A DNA stretch of 64,000 nt. It comes from Roseiarcus sp963709185. GTDB taxonomy: Bacteria; Pseudomonadota; Alphaproteobacteria; Rhizobiales; Beijerinckiaceae. The notes beneath the pieces were generated by a model that did no database searches, was not told the origin of the DNA, and saw nothing but the letters and a program-made list of their open reading frames with translations. The stretch lies in the NCBI GenBank assembly GCA_963709185.1, contig CAVPVQ010000017.1, forward strand, positions 25,608-89,607, read 5' to 3'. Made by a program: the position numbers and the translations under genes. Positions 45,961 through 56,790 of this stretch are shown here, piece by piece. Within the stretch, counting starts at the first letter, position 1; each line of letters starts with the position of its first letter.

Positions 45961-45992
45961 CGCGGCGCGCGCTCAGGGTGCGCCGCGCCGCG
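45961..45992 (-). terminator. GC-rich stem-loop between binding protein 3 and its ATPase
   Basis: CGCGGCGCG (45961-45969) pairs with CGCGCCGCG (45984-45992), a 9-bp stem about 50 bp past the binding-protein stop. No T-run. As with the other two binding-protein genes, it probably tunes relative expression within the operon. Confidence 0.5.
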
Positions 45993-46040
45993 AAAACGTC
46001 TCAAACGTGGAGTCCGGTCAGCGTCGAAACGCTCGGCCGA

Positions 46041-47085
46041 TCACTCGCCGGGGCCTTTGCACGCCTTCTCCTGCGCGGCGGTGAAGTGTCCGTAGTCCTT
46101 TTCCGGACCGTAGACGGGGTCGGTCGCCGCGACATCCGGATCGTAGAGCGCCTTCAGCTTCGCGACGCCTTCGTCGGTCGTGTTGTCGTACCAGGCGGTC
46201 GGAACCGTCGTCACTTTGTCGCGAGGCTTCTTCTGCAGAACGTCGAGGGCGACGACGAGGCCCGCCGCGCCGATCGCCGGAGAATTGGCGACCGCGATGC
46301 CGGCGAGGCCGTCCTTCTTGTAGTCGATCAACTGCTTGATGAAGCCGTTGTTGTCCGCGCCGACAAACGGCACGAACGGCTTATGCGCGGCCTTCATCGC
46401 CTCGATCACCGTATAGTCGATGCCGGAGGTCCACACCCCGTCGAACTGCTTGCCCGAAGCGAGCATGGTCGACATCTGTTGCGCGGCCTTTTCGTTGGAC
46501 CAGTCCATGAACGTCGTAGCGACCACCTTGATGCCGGGATTATCCTTCAGGACCGTCTCGAAACCCGACTGCCGGACGCCGTCGCCGGGCGCGCCGTCGA
46601 TGCCGCGCATCTCATAGACCTCGCCCTTGCCCTTCAACTGATCGAAGAGCCATTTGGCGCCGACCTTGGCGTAGGTCACCTGGTCGCCGGTGACGATATA
46701 CGCCTCCGGAGCGCTGACCGGCTGGTCCGCCGCCACGACGATGATTCCCTTCTCCGCCGCCGCCTTGATGACGCCGTTCAGCGCCTTCTCGTCCGACGGG
46801 TTGATGATGATGGCGTTGACGCCCGCCGAAATCATCGTGCGCAGATCGGCGATCTGCTCAGCCGGCCCGGCTTCGCGATTGGCCAGGACGATCTTCGAGA
46901 CGAGGCCCGAGGCCAAGCGCTTCGGCCTTGATCGAGCAGACGAACTCCTCGCGCCAGCTATTGCCGATATGGGTGTTCGAGACGCCGATCACGAACTGGT
47001 CGGCGGCGCTGGCGCCGCTGACCGGAGCGACCGCCCACACAGCCGCGCCCAAAGCGAGCGCGGCGACACTATTGTAAAGCTTCAT
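46041..47085 (-). pseudogene. Sugar ABC transporter substrate-binding protein 3, frameshifted
   Basis: ATG 47085 has GGAGGAACCG directly upstream. A signal peptide (ALALGAAVWAVAPVSGASA) leads to FVIGVSNTHIGNSWREEF. Near 46915 the frame slips: the sequence has CTTGG where CTGG keeps the frame, and reading resumes as ASGLVSKIVLANREAG through a full Peripla_BP_4 fold (NAIIINPSDEKAL, VYEMRGIDGAPGDG) to 46041. The 1045 nt are one base over; joined it is about 347 residues. It differs from the two paralogs in the other island and serves the importer at 42338-45836. Confidence 0.82.
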
Positions 47086-47317
47086 CGGTTCCTCCCGTTT
47101 GGCGGCTGGCGCAATCCAGCACGCGCGTCGCAGCGATCGCGCCGCAACGCATTTTTCAAGCACAATCAGACGCCCGTTTATCTTGATCGCGCCGGACCTT
47201 CGCCGGAGGCCATCGTCATGCCGCGTCAGGGTAGCGACGTGACGACAAGCGTGTCAACAGCGCAACGACGCCCGAGTCGTTCCCGCTTCGCGCATCGCGC
47301 GTCGCCGGCCGTTCGCC

Positions 47318-48398
47318 TCAAGGCGCCCGCTTCTTCGCGTCTTCGAGACCCAAACTCCGCCGCGGTCGCCCGGCGTCGGATGCTCCGCCGGCGAAATCAT
47401 CGAACGCCTTGTCGGTCGTGCGGATGATATGCGCGGCGATGAACGGCGCGCCCTCGCGCGCGCCATCCTCTGGATGCTTGAGGCAGCACTCCCACTCCAT
47501 CACCGCCCAGCCGTCGTAGCCATAGGCCGCCAGCTTCGAGAACACCGCGCCGAAATCGACTTGCCCGTCGCCCAGCGAGCGGAAGCGCCCCGCCCGACCG
47601 AGCCACGACTCGAAGCCGGAATAGGCGCCCTGTCGGCCGTCGGGGTTGAACTCGGCGTCCTTGACATGAAAGCCGCGAATCCACGGGTGGTAGAGATCGA
47701 TGAAGGCGAGGTAGTCCAGTTTCTGCAGCACGAAATGCGAGGGATCGTAGTTGATCGCGCAGCGCGGATGATTGCCCACACTCTCCAGAAACCGCTCGAA
47801 AGTCGCGCCGTCGAATGTGTCCTCGCCCGGATGCAGTTCGTAGGCGACGTCGACGCCTGCGTCGTCAAACACGTCGAGGATCGGGCGCCAGCGGCGGGCG
47901 AGTTCGGCGAACGCCTCCTCGATCAGGCCCGGCGGGCGTGGCGGCCACGGATAGAACAGCGGCCAGGCGAGCGCGCCGGTGAAGGAGGCCGCGACGTTCA
48001 GGCCCAGGTTGCGGGAGGCGCGCGCGGCGAGTTCGAGTTGGCCCACCGCCCATCGTTGGCGCGCTTGGGGGCGGCCGCGCAGCGCTTCCGGCGCAAAGAC
48101 GTCGAAAGCCCCGTCAAAGGCCGGATGCACCGCGACGAGTTGGCCGAACCGGTGGGTGGAGAGTTCGGTGATCTCGATCCCGTGCTCACGGCCGACGCCG
48201 GCGACTTCGTCGCAATAATCCTTCGATTCGGCCGCCCTCCCCAGGCTCGAGAAACCGATCGTCGCCGGCCGGAAGCTGGATGCCGCGGTAGCCGAGGCCC
48301 GCCGCCCAGCGGCAGATCGCCGGCCAGGAATTGAACGGCGCCTCGTCGCCGGCGAACTGGGAGATCACGAGTCCGGGTCCCTTGAGCGTCGCGGCCAT
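47318..48398 (-). pseudogene. Sugar phosphate isomerase/epimerase (xylose-isomerase-like TIM barrel), frameshifted
   Basis: From ATG 48398 the protein reads GPGLVISQFAGDEAPFNSWP and GIQLPAGDDRFLE. One extra base near 48244 throws the frame, and reading resumes as AAESKDYCDEVAGVG. The rest is intact: metal ligands Glu in YELHPGED, Asp/His in NYDPSH, His in GFHVKDAEF and Glu in VMEWEC. The 1081 nt are one base over; joined about 359 residues. AP-endonuclease-2-type barrels isomerise or epimerise sugars, inosose or keto acids. It lies between the importer and two Gfo/Idh/MocA dehydrogenases, the usual inositol/sugar catabolic company. Confidence 0.8.
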
Positions 48399-48430
48399 TC
48401 AGCATTCCTTGATTGCGAGGAGACGGTTTG

Positions 48431-49543
48431 TCAGCCGAGGCGAACCGGCGCGCCGCTGCGGGCGCTTTCGATCGCCGCCTGCGACAGGCGCAACGCCGCC
48501 AGATTGCGCCGCGCCGAATGGATCGGCTCCTCGCCGGACTCGATGGCGCGGAGCAGCGCGCCCATCGTTCCGGCGAAGCCGTCGTTGAACCATTGCCCCG
48601 TCAACTCGGGCTGCGCCAAGCCCTCGGCGGTCGAGAGGCGCACCGTCTGCCGTCCGAGGTCCGGCCCGATGCTTTGCAGCGTCCCGCGCGAGCCCGCAAC
48701 GACGGTCGTGTCCGAGGCGCCGTATAGGGCGGCGCCGTTGAATGAGAGAGAGGCTTGCCCGCCCGGGAAGGTGACGATCGCCTGCGACAGCAGCGGCGCA
48801 GCGACGGACTGGCCGTGGGCGCGCGAGGCTGTGGCGAACACCATGTCCGCCCGATCGCCGATGACGCTGACGAGAAAATCAAACCAATGGATTCCGAAAT
48901 CTTCGAGAATCACAAACGGCATGTCGGCGAACGGCGTGCCCTTGATGAAACTGTGGTCCCAATCGATCGCGACATGAACGCCGGTGACCTCGCCGATCAG
49001 CCCGGCGTCGACCGCCTCGCGCATCCAGGACAGATGCGGCGCCCAGCGGCCATTCTGGTTGACTGCGAGTTGCAGGCCCTTGCTTTGAGCGAGCGCCACG
49101 AGGTCGCGGCCGACCTGCAAGTCCTGCACAAACGGCTTCTGCGACAGAACGTGCTGGCCGGCTTCCAGCGCCCGCCGCATAAGCGCAACGCGATCCCTGG
49201 GATGGACGGTGATGTCGAGCACCGGGATGTCGGGCCGTCCGAACAGCTCGTCGACCCGGTCGGTCGCCTCGGCGTCGGGAAAATAAGCGTCGCGCCTCAG
49301 CCGCGCGCGATCGAGGTGCCGATCGCCAATCGCCACGACCCTCAGCCCGTATTTCCGGTAGGCGTCGAGATGCGCGAAGCTGATCCCGCCGGCCCCGATC
49401 AGCCCGATGCCGATCGAGCGGTCGCGCGGCATCGGCGGCGCATAGTCGAGGATCGGCGCAGGAATCGCCTTCGCCTCGCTCGTCACCAGCGCATAGGCGT
49501 CCGGCGAGGGCCGGTCGCTCAGCGTTGCGTTGTCGGGGCTCAT
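48431..49543 (-). CDS. Gfo/Idh/MocA-family oxidoreductase 1
   Basis: About 370 residues from ATG 49543 (TGGAG upstream; the longer frame to 49603 is not needed). Rossmann motif GIGLIGAGGISFAHL (about 34-48), then LSQKPFVQDL where most members have E-K-P, so the usual Glu is Gln here. The C-terminal alpha/beta domain has DFGIHWFDFLVS with the catalytic-site His. It oxidises a sugar or cyclitol hydroxyl with NAD(P). It is 32 bp upstream of the isomerase gene and probably cotranscribed with it. Confidence 0.85.
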   Translation of the reverse strand: MSPDNATLSDRPSPDAYALVTSEAKAIPAPILDYAPPMPRDRSIGIGLIGAGGISFAHLDAYRKYGLRVVAIGDRHLDRARLRRDAYFPDAEATDRVDELFGRPDIPVLDITVHPRDRVALMRRALEAGQHVLSQKPFVQDLQVGRDLVALAQSKGLQLAVNQNGRWAPHLSWMREAVDAGLIGEVTGVHVAIDWDHSFIKGTPFADMPFVILEDFGIHWFDFLVSVIGDRADMVFATASRAHGQSVAAPLLSQAIVTFPGGQASLSFNGAALYGASDTTVVAGSRGTLQSIGPDLGRQTVRLSTAEGLAQPELTGQWFNDGFAGTMGALLRAIESGEEPIHSARRNLAALRLSQAAIESARSGAPVRLG

Positions 49544-49557
49544 GCTAGGCTCCAGAC

Positions 49558-49782
49558 TCAATCGGATCTGCTTTCGGCAAGGGATCGTCCACACCATGGG
49601 CAATAGTTGATGGTAATGGCCGAACTTCCGCCATCGTGAACGAAGATTCCATAGCGGCCGGATTTTTCATTGTATGAGATCAGTGCGTCGGGGCACTCAG
49701 ACCGTTCTGGGTGCATGTCGCAGACATGGTTCAGATCGTATTCCATACGTTCGCAGCAGTGTTTGCGCGTCATCATCGGCAC
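49558..49782 (-). CDS. DUF6980-like small Cys-rich protein
   Basis: 74 residues, or 71 from the ATG at 49773. It has two Cys clusters: KHCCERMEYDLNHVCDMH and, near the C-terminus, INYCPWCGRSLAES, a C-x2-C knuckle. HDGGSS in the middle is a family landmark. I recall this as the DUF6980 group, of unknown function, probably metal-binding. It sits between the oxidoreductase gene (14 bp) and an IS5-family remnant, so it may have arrived with it. Confidence 0.68.
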   Translation of the reverse strand: MPMMTRKHCCERMEYDLNHVCDMHPERSECPDALISYNEKSGRYGIFVHDGGSSAITINYCPWCGRSLAESRSD

Positions 49783-50024
49783 TCATTCTTCTCGGAGCGC
49801 ATCATATCCAAAAGGATTGAAGCGGTTATAGGCCGTGGTGGACGGGCCGTATTCTTTCGGACAGTCGATGCGACGGGAGCCTGTCTTCAGGACGTGGATG
49901 ATGCCGGAAATCACTCGCCGATCATCGAACCGCCGTACCCAGGCTGGTTCTTTGGCACGTATGGCTCGATCGCTGCCCACTGCTCGTCATTCAACCAAAA
50001 CAGCCTGCTCGTGGAGCCCTCCAT
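49783..50024 (-). mobile_element. Remnant of an IS5-family (IS427-like) transposase, 5' end
   Basis: From ATG 50024 the reading is EGSTSRLFWLNDEQWAAIEP and YVPKNQPG. After a one-base slip near 49938-49944 it continues RRFDDRRVISGIIHVLKTG, then CPKEYGPSTTAYNRFN, and ends against the DUF6980 gene. These are the standard N-terminal blocks of IS5/IS427 insertion-domain transposases, which normally continue for another 150 or more residues. Both the frame slip and the truncation show it is dead. Inverted terminal repeats were not found. Confidence 0.8.
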
Positions 50025-50061
50025 CTTGCCGATGGACGGCGTGAATCATGATTTGCCGTTA

Positions 50062-51162
<1,101 letters not shown>

Positions 51163-51398
51163 CGCAATTCCTCCCGGCGGACGGCGCCGCTCTCAGCGGC
51201 GTTCCCTTGAAACAGGTCCGGCCTGAAATTGATTTTGGCCGATTCAGGCCGCGCGCGCGAGCATCTTTTCGATTGTCCTTTCCTTGACGGCGCTCGGCGA
51301 CCAATTCGTGTCGAAAACCTGCATTGAACGGGCAGGGGCCGATCCGCTACCATCGCCGAGCCCGTTGCAGCGGCGCGGCGCGACATCAAGGACCGGCG

Positions 51399-52010
51399 AT
51401 GGTCAGGCTCAACACGATCTACACGCGCACCGGCGATGACGGCACGACCGGCCTCGGCAACGGCGAGCGGCGCCAGAAATTCGATCCTCGCGTCGCCGCC
51501 TATGGCGAGGTCGACGAGACCAACAGCGCGATCGGGCTCGCCCGCGTGGTCACCGCGGCGTCCTCCGACGCCGGCCTCCAGGCGATCGACGCGATGCTGA
51601 AGCGCATCCAGAACGACCTGTTCGATCTTGGCGCCGATCTCTGCACGCCCGAGCCGAGAAAAGTCGAAAGCCGCAAGGCCGCCCGCGCGCCGCTGCGAAT
51701 CCTGATGAGCCAGGTCGCCTGGCTGGAGGCGGCGATCGATGAGCTCAACGCCGATCTTTCGCCATTGCGCTCGTTCGTGCTGCCTGGCGGCGCGCCGGCC
51801 GCCGCCGCGCTGCATCTGGCGCGCGCGATCTGCCGCCGCGCCGAGCGGGCAATCGTCGCGCTCGCCGCCGGCGACGGCGAGCCGGTCGGCGCGGCGGCGA
51901 TCGCCTACATCAACCGCTTGTCGGATTTCCTGTTCGTCGCGGCGCGCGCCGCCAATGATCGCGGAAAGGCCGATGTGCTATGGGTTCCCGGAGCGAATCA
52001 GAAGGAGTGA
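51399..52010 (+). CDS. pduO: Cob(I)alamin adenosyltransferase, PduO type
   Basis: About 203 residues from ATG 51399 (AAGGA upstream). The ATP-binding N-terminus VRLNTIYTRTGDDGTTGL is diagnostic, followed by AYGEVDETNSAIGLAR and, later, SFVLPGGAPAAAALHLAR and CRRAERAIV. The enzyme transfers the adenosyl group of ATP to cob(I)alamin to make adenosylcobalamin. It is 4 bp upstream of the FAH gene and so in one operon with it and anmK. No B12-dependent mutase is in the window. Confidence 0.92.
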   Translation: MVRLNTIYTRTGDDGTTGLGNGERRQKFDPRVAAYGEVDETNSAIGLARVVTAASSDAGLQAIDAMLKRIQNDLFDLGADLCTPEPRKVESRKAARAPLRILMSQVAWLEAAIDELNADLSPLRSFVLPGGAPAAAALHLARAICRRAERAIVALAAGDGEPVGAAAIAYINRLSDFLFVAARAANDRGKADVLWVPGANQKE

Positions 52011-52014
52011 GCGC

Positions 52015-52713
52015 ATGGCCAGATTTCTGTTCGAACCGCCGCCGGCGCCGGCGCTTCCGGTCGACGGCCTCGACCTCATGTATCCGGTGCTGCGCATTTT
52101 TTGCGTCGGCCGCAACTACGAAGACCACGCCCGCGAAATGGGCCTGACGGTCGACCGCGAAAAGCCGTTCTATTTCTCCAAGAGCGCGACGGCCTTGCGC
52201 CAGTCGGGCGCGACGCTCCCCTACCCGCCGGGCACCGAGAACTATCATTTCGAAATGGAGCTGGTGGTGGCGATCGGCGCCCCGGCGTTCCGGATCGCCG
52301 CCGCCGACGCGCTCGGCGCGGTCTACGGCTACGCCTGCGGCCTCGACATGACGCGGCGCGACCTGCAATTGTCCGAACGCGCCAAGCAGCGGCCGTGGAC
52401 GCTCGGCAAGGACGTCGAGGCGGGCGCGCCGGTCTCCGCCATCGCCCCGGTCTCGCGCATCGGCCATCCCGCCAGGGGGCGAATCACGCTGCGCCAGAAC
52501 GGCGAGACGCGCCAGTCGGCCGACATCAGCGAGCTGGTCTGGTCGGTCCCCGAGATCATCGCCCATCTCTCCGGCTTCTATCATCTGGCGCCCGGCGACC
52601 TCATCTTCACCGGCACGCCCGCCGGGGTCGGACCGGTCGCTCCCGGCGACCGGCTGGAAGGCGCGATCGAAGGCGTCGGCGAACTGACTGCGACGATCGG
52701 AGCGCGCGCATGA
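52015..52713 (+). CDS. Fumarylacetoacetate-hydrolase-family protein
   Basis: A 232-residue FAH-fold enzyme from ATG 52015. IFCVGRNYEDHAREMG near the start, then YHFEMELVVAIG with the metal-binding Glu-x-Glu, GLDMTRRDLQ, RPWTLGKDVE and PGDLIFTGTPAGVGPV are all family landmarks. Such single-domain members are acylpyruvate hydrolases, oxaloacetate decarboxylases/tautomerases or maleylpyruvate-type hydrolases. The stop overlaps the anmK start (ATGA). Confidence 0.88.
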   Translation: MARFLFEPPPAPALPVDGLDLMYPVLRIFCVGRNYEDHAREMGLTVDREKPFYFSKSATALRQSGATLPYPPGTENYHFEMELVVAIGAPAFRIAAADALGAVYGYACGLDMTRRDLQLSERAKQRPWTLGKDVEAGAPVSAIAPVSRIGHPARGRITLRQNGETRQSADISELVWSVPEIIAHLSGFYHLAPGDLIFTGTPAGVGPVAPGDRLEGAIEGVGELTATIGARA

Positions 52714-53819
52714 GTGCGGCCGCGCCCCTGCTCAAGGCGATCGGCGTCATCTCCGGCACCTCGATGGACGGCATCGACGTCGCGCTGATCGCCAGCGACG
52801 GCGAGACGAGGGTCGAACCCGGCCCCGGCGCCACCTTCGCCTATCCGCCCGAAGTCGCCCACGCGCTGCGCGAGGCCGTCGCCAACCCCGACGTCGCCCG
52901 CGCGCCGCTCGACGACCTCCAGCGCGCGGTGACCGACGCGCATGTCGCGGCGGTGCAGGCGTTCATCGACAAATTCGGCGTGCGGCGCGAGACGATCGCG
53001 CTGGTCGGCCTGCACGGCCAGACGATCCTGCATCGGCCGCGCGAACGCTTCACCCGCCAGCTCTGCGACGGCGCGCGCGCCAGCCGGTTGCTCGGCCTCG
53101 ACGTGGTCAATGATTTTCGCGCCGCCGACGTCGCGGCGGGCGGCGAAGGCGCGCCATTCGTCCCGCTCTATCACGCGGCGATCTGCGCCGGCCTGCCGCA
53201 TCCGCTGATGGCGCTGAACTGGGGCGGCGTCGGCAACGTCACCTGGCTCGGGGCGGACGGCGCGATCGTCGCGTTCGACACCGGCCCGGCCAATGCGCTG
53301 CTCGACGATTTCGTGGCGCGCCGGCGCGGCCTCACCCATGACGAAGGCGGCGCGCTGGCGGCGGCCGGGCGCGTCGATTCCAGCGTGCTGGCGCGGCTGA
53401 TGAGCGATCCCTATTTCGACCGCGCGCCGCCCAAATCGCTCGACCGCAACCATTTTCACGGCCTGGCGCGCGAAGTGGACCTACTCGGCGACGCCGACGG
53501 CGCGGCGACGCTCGCCGCCTTCACCATTGAGGCGACCGCCGCGGCTTTGCGCCATGTCGCCGCGCCGCCGTTGCGCTGGCTGGTATGCGGCGGCGGGCGC
53601 CGCAACCGCACCTTGATGGACGCGCTTGCAGCCCGGCTCGGCGCGCCGGTCGAGCCGATCGAGGCGATCGGCTATGACGGCGACGTGATCGAGGCGCAAT
53701 GCTTCGCCTATCTCGCGCTGCGCTCGCGCCGCGGCCTGCCGCTGTCGCTGCCAACCACCACCGGCGCGCCGCGGCCGATGCGCGGCGGCGTGTTCTGGCC
53801 GGCCCCCAAGGCCGCCTGA
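52710..53819 (+). CDS. anmK: Anhydro-N-acetylmuramic acid kinase
   Basis: 369 residues, the usual family length. ATP-site GVISGTSMDGIDVALI at the N-terminus, GLHGQTILHRP, NWGGVGNVTW, FDTGPANALLDD and the C-terminal CGGGRRNRTLMDALAARLG are AnmK signatures. It converts 1,6-anhydro-MurNAc from turned-over peptidoglycan into MurNAc-6-phosphate. In alphaproteobacteria it is usually beside tyrS; here its partners are PduO and FAH. ATG 52710 overlaps the FAH stop codon. Confidence 0.93.
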   Translation: MSAAAPLLKAIGVISGTSMDGIDVALIASDGETRVEPGPGATFAYPPEVAHALREAVANPDVARAPLDDLQRAVTDAHVAAVQAFIDKFGVRRETIALVGLHGQTILHRPRERFTRQLCDGARASRLLGLDVVNDFRAADVAAGGEGAPFVPLYHAAICAGLPHPLMALNWGGVGNVTWLGADGAIVAFDTGPANALLDDFVARRRGLTHDEGGALAAAGRVDSSVLARLMSDPYFDRAPPKSLDRNHFHGLAREVDLLGDADGAATLAAFTIEATAAALRHVAAPPLRWLVCGGGRRNRTLMDALAARLGAPVEPIEAIGYDGDVIEAQCFAYLALRSRRGLPLSLPTTTGAPRPMRGGVFWPAPKAA

Positions 53820-54213
53820 CGCGCCGGAGCGAACGCAGCGGGGCGCAAGAAAAAAGGGCCTCGCCGAAGCGAGGCCCTTGAGCGGGACGCCGCGGGGTCT
53901 GGGCGTCCCGACGCCGGACTGGGGGGAGGCGCCGGCGAATCGATTGAACGCGCGCGCGAGCGGGAGCGTTCCTGCGAACGTCTACGCCGCGCCGGCCCAA
54001 GGATTGACTAACCGCAGGGAAAAATCGCCCGACAAGGCGAACAGAGCCGACGCGCGATTGATAAGATTTGAGCCGATTGGCGGTCGGACAGATCATTGGC
54101 GCGTTCTGACGCGCGCGTTTTGGGCGCCTGCCCGGATGGCGTCCGTCGACAACCGGCGCGGATCGGCGCTTTCCTGTCGTTTCGCCGCTGCGCCGCCGCC
54201 CGGACTCAAACCC
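53820..54213. other. Intergenic region between anmK and the DUF188 gene
   Basis: About 394 bp. It holds a strong stem-loop at 53854-53879 (separate entry); the rest, to the DUF188 start, shows no gene or clear promoter. Long frames through it are Arg-rich and not coding. Confidence 0.5.
53854..53879 (-). terminator. Rho-independent terminator-like hairpin
   Basis: AAGGGCCTCGC and GCGAGGCCCTT form an 11-bp stem with a CGAA tetraloop. On the minus strand the stem is followed by T6 (plus-strand A run 53850-53855), so it stops leftward transcripts. It may also stop rightward readthrough from anmK, 35 bp upstream, but less well because no T-run follows on that side. Confidence 0.8.
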
Positions 54214-54676
54214 ATGCCGATCGAAATCCTGGTCGACGCCGACGCCTGCCCGGTCAAGGACGAGGTCTATCGGGTCGCGCAGCGCTATGGCGTGAAGGTG
54301 ACGATCGTCGCCAACAGCCCGATCAAGGGTCCCCCGCGATCCCCTCGTCGAGCAGGTCGTCGTCGGCGCCGGCTCCGACGCCGCCGACGACTGGATCGCC
54401 GGGCGGGCGGGGCGCGGCTGCATCGTCGTGACGGCGGACATTCCGCTGGCGAGCCGCTGCGTCAAGACCGGCGCCGAGGTTCTGACATCGACGGGAAAGC
54501 GCTTCACCGACGCCTCGATCGGCATGGCGCTGGCGACCCGGAACCTGATGGATCATTTGCGCTCGACGGGCGAGACGACCGCCGGCCCGAAGGCGTTCTC
54601 GGCCCGCGACCGATCGAATTTCCTCAGCGCCCTCGACAACGCCGTGACGCGGCTCAAGCGAGCGGGATTGGGCTGA
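54214..54676 (+). pseudogene. DUF188 (YaiI/YqxD-like) protein, frameshifted
   Basis: From ATG 54214: IEILVDADACPVKDEVYRVA, then VTIVANSPIKG. At the C5 run 54331-54335 the frame breaks; dropping one C gives GPRDPLVEQVVVGAGSDAAD and the rest, IVVTADIPLASRC and TGKRFTDASIGMALATRNLM, to 54676. The 463 nt are one base over; joined it is about 153 residues, the family length. PIN-like fold, possible nuclease, no proven function. The homopolymer position makes a sequencing error very likely. Confidence 0.85.
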
Positions 54677-54697
54677 CGCGCCACGCCGCGCGGGGCG

Positions 54698-55120
54698 TCA
54701 ATCGTCGCGATAGATCCGCTCGCGCCGCTCATGGCGCTCCTGCGCTTCCACCGAAAGGGTGGCGATCGGGCGAGCGTCGAGACGGCGCAGCGAAATCGGC
54801 TCGCCGGTCTCCTCGCAATAGCCGTAGGTGCCTTCCTCGAGCCGCCCCAGCGCGCTTTCGATCTTGGCGATCAACTTGCGCTGGCGGTCGCGCGCGCGCA
54901 GTTCGATGGCGCGATCGGTTTCCGACGAGGCGCGATCGGCGATGTCGGGATGATTCTCGCTCTCGCTTTGCAGCGCCGCCAGCGTTTCGCGGCTTTCGCG
55001 AAGAATGCCTTCCTTCCAGTCCACCAACTTGCGCCGGAAATAATCTCTCTGACGCTCGTTCATGAACGGCTCGTTATCCGACGGCCGATAGCCGTCCTTG
55101 ATCACCCCAGCCAGGCCCAT
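54698..55120 (-). CDS. dksA: RNA polymerase-binding transcription factor DksA
   Basis: About 140 residues from ATG 55120, the usual alphaproteobacterial start (GLAGVIKDGYRPSDNEPFMN). Coiled-coil residues about 20-100 with RASSETDRAIELRARDRQRK at the tip region, then the zinc-finger segment YGYCEETGEPISLRRLDARP. Only one Cys remains of the classic four, as is normal for alphaproteobacterial DksA. It acts with ppGpp in the RNA polymerase secondary channel during the stringent response. Convergent with the DUF188 gene. Confidence 0.93.
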   Translation of the reverse strand: MGLAGVIKDGYRPSDNEPFMNERQRDYFRRKLVDWKEGILRESRETLAALQSESENHPDIADRASSETDRAIELRARDRQRKLIAKIESALGRLEEGTYGYCEETGEPISLRRLDARPIATLSVEAQERHERRERIYRDD

Positions 55121-55335
55121 GCTCGAGAATCCTCCGAATGCATTCGGCGCCCTTATAGCGAGACGTTCATTGCCGAACAATGACAATGACGCCGTCGCGC
55201 GAGGCAAATGATTGAAGGCATTGGCAGACGGGGCGGCGAACCGCCGAATCGAAGCCGCGACGGCCCTCGCGCGGCCGCGCCAGACGTTTGCTGCGCCGCG
55301 TCAATCCCCGCCAATCCCGAGGCCGCGCGTGACGC

Positions 55336-56759
55336 TCAGCGTTCGGCCGCCTCGCGCATCGCCCGCCACAGGTCGGCGACATGGTCGCGCTCGGTCGGCA
55401 GCGCGCCGATCGAAACGCGGACCATCCAGCGATCGTCCAGCGTCGCCGGCGTCAGATAGGCCGCGCCGGAGCGGTTGACCGCCTCGACCCAGGCCAGCGT
55501 ATGGCGGTCGAGCGCCTCGCCGGTCAGGCCGGTCGGCTCGTGGCGCAGGCACAGCGTCTGCAGCGGCGTCGGCGCAAGAAGCCTCCAGTCCGCAGCGCGT
55601 GCGACCTCGCCGGCGAGCCAGCTTGCGTTGGCGAGATCGCGACGCAGCCGCGCCTGCAAGCCCTCGACGCCCTCGGCGCGCAAGCAGGCACCACAGTTTC
55701 AGCGCACGGAACCGTCGGCCGAGCGGAATCCCCCAGTCGCGCAGATTCTTGACCTCGCCGTCGACGCTGGTCTGCAGATAGCTCGGGTTGGTGCTCATCA
55801 CGCGGATGAGGTGCTCGGGATCGCGTACATAGTAAAGCGAGCAGTCGAACGCCGCGCCCAGCCATTTGTGCGGGTTGAGCACCACCGAATCGGCGCCTTC
55901 GACGCCCTGCCACATCCAACGGCATTCCGGCAGGATCATCGCCGAGCCGGCCATCGCCGAATCGACATGCAGCCACAGGCCATGACGCCGCGCCGCCGCG
56001 CCGATCGCCTCGACCGGATCGAGCGCGGTGGTCGTCGTTGTGCCGGTGGTGGCGACCACCGCGCAGGGCGTCCGGCCGGCGGCGCGATCGGCTGATATCG
56101 CCGCCTCCAGCGCATCGGGCCGCATCGCATAGGCCGCGTCGGCGTCGATCAGGCGGATGTTGTCGCGGCCGAACCCGGCGAGCAGCGCGGCCTTGTCGAC
56201 CGAACTATGGGCCTGGCGGGAGGCATAGACGACGAGCGGCGCGGCGCTCGCCTGGAGGCCGCCGCCCGCCAGGCCATAGCCGCTCGTTCTCTCGCGCGCG
56301 CAGATCAGCGCGACCAGCGTGGCGGTCGAGGCGGTGTCCTGGATCACCCCGCTCCAGGCGTCGGACAGTCCAACCATCTGGCGCATCCAGTCGGCGACCA
56401 CCTCCTCCAGTTCGGTCAGCGCGGGGCTGGCCTGCCAGGACAGGCCGAGCACGCCGAGCCCGGTGCTGAGATAGTCGCCGAGCACCGAGGAGAGTTCGCT
56501 GTTGGCGGGGAAATAGCCGAAGAACCGCGGATGCTGCCAGTGCGACAGGCCGGGCATGATCAGCCGGTCGAGATCGGCGAACACGGCCTCGAACGGCTCG
56601 GGGCGCAGCGGCGGCGCCGTCGGGCAGCGCCGCGCGCAACGCGCCGGGCGCGGCCTGAGACATCACCGGACGGTCGGCGACGCCGGCGCGATAGTCGGCG
56701 ATGCGGTCGATCAGTTCGTGGCCGATCCGGCGGAATTGCTCGGGCGTCACCGTGGTCAT
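55336..56759 (-). pseudogene. PLP-dependent aromatic-L-amino-acid-decarboxylase-like protein, two frameshifts
   Basis: From ATG 56759: TPEQFRRIGHELIDRIADY. Near 56616 one extra base moves the frame, which resumes PPLRPEPFEAVFADLD and WQHPRFFGYFPANSE. The core has LHVDSAMAGSAMILPE and the PLP-lysine motif LNPHKWLGAAFD. Near 55684 a second extra base follows ALKLWC, and the end reads RAEGVEGLQARLRRDL to 55336. The 1424 nt are two bases over; joined about 473 residues. This is the group II decarboxylase (DDC) family acting on tryptophan, tyrosine, dopa or phenylalanine. It lies 31 bp downstream of the DUF3830 gene. Confidence 0.82.
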
Positions 56760-56790
56760 CCCTGTGGCGGGCCGCGGCGCATCGCCGCGC

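Noticed and set aside
53854..53879. Reading the hairpin as a simple anmK terminator
   Set aside because: The T-run is on the minus-strand side, so it fits a leftward terminator better; its effect on anmK is uncertain.
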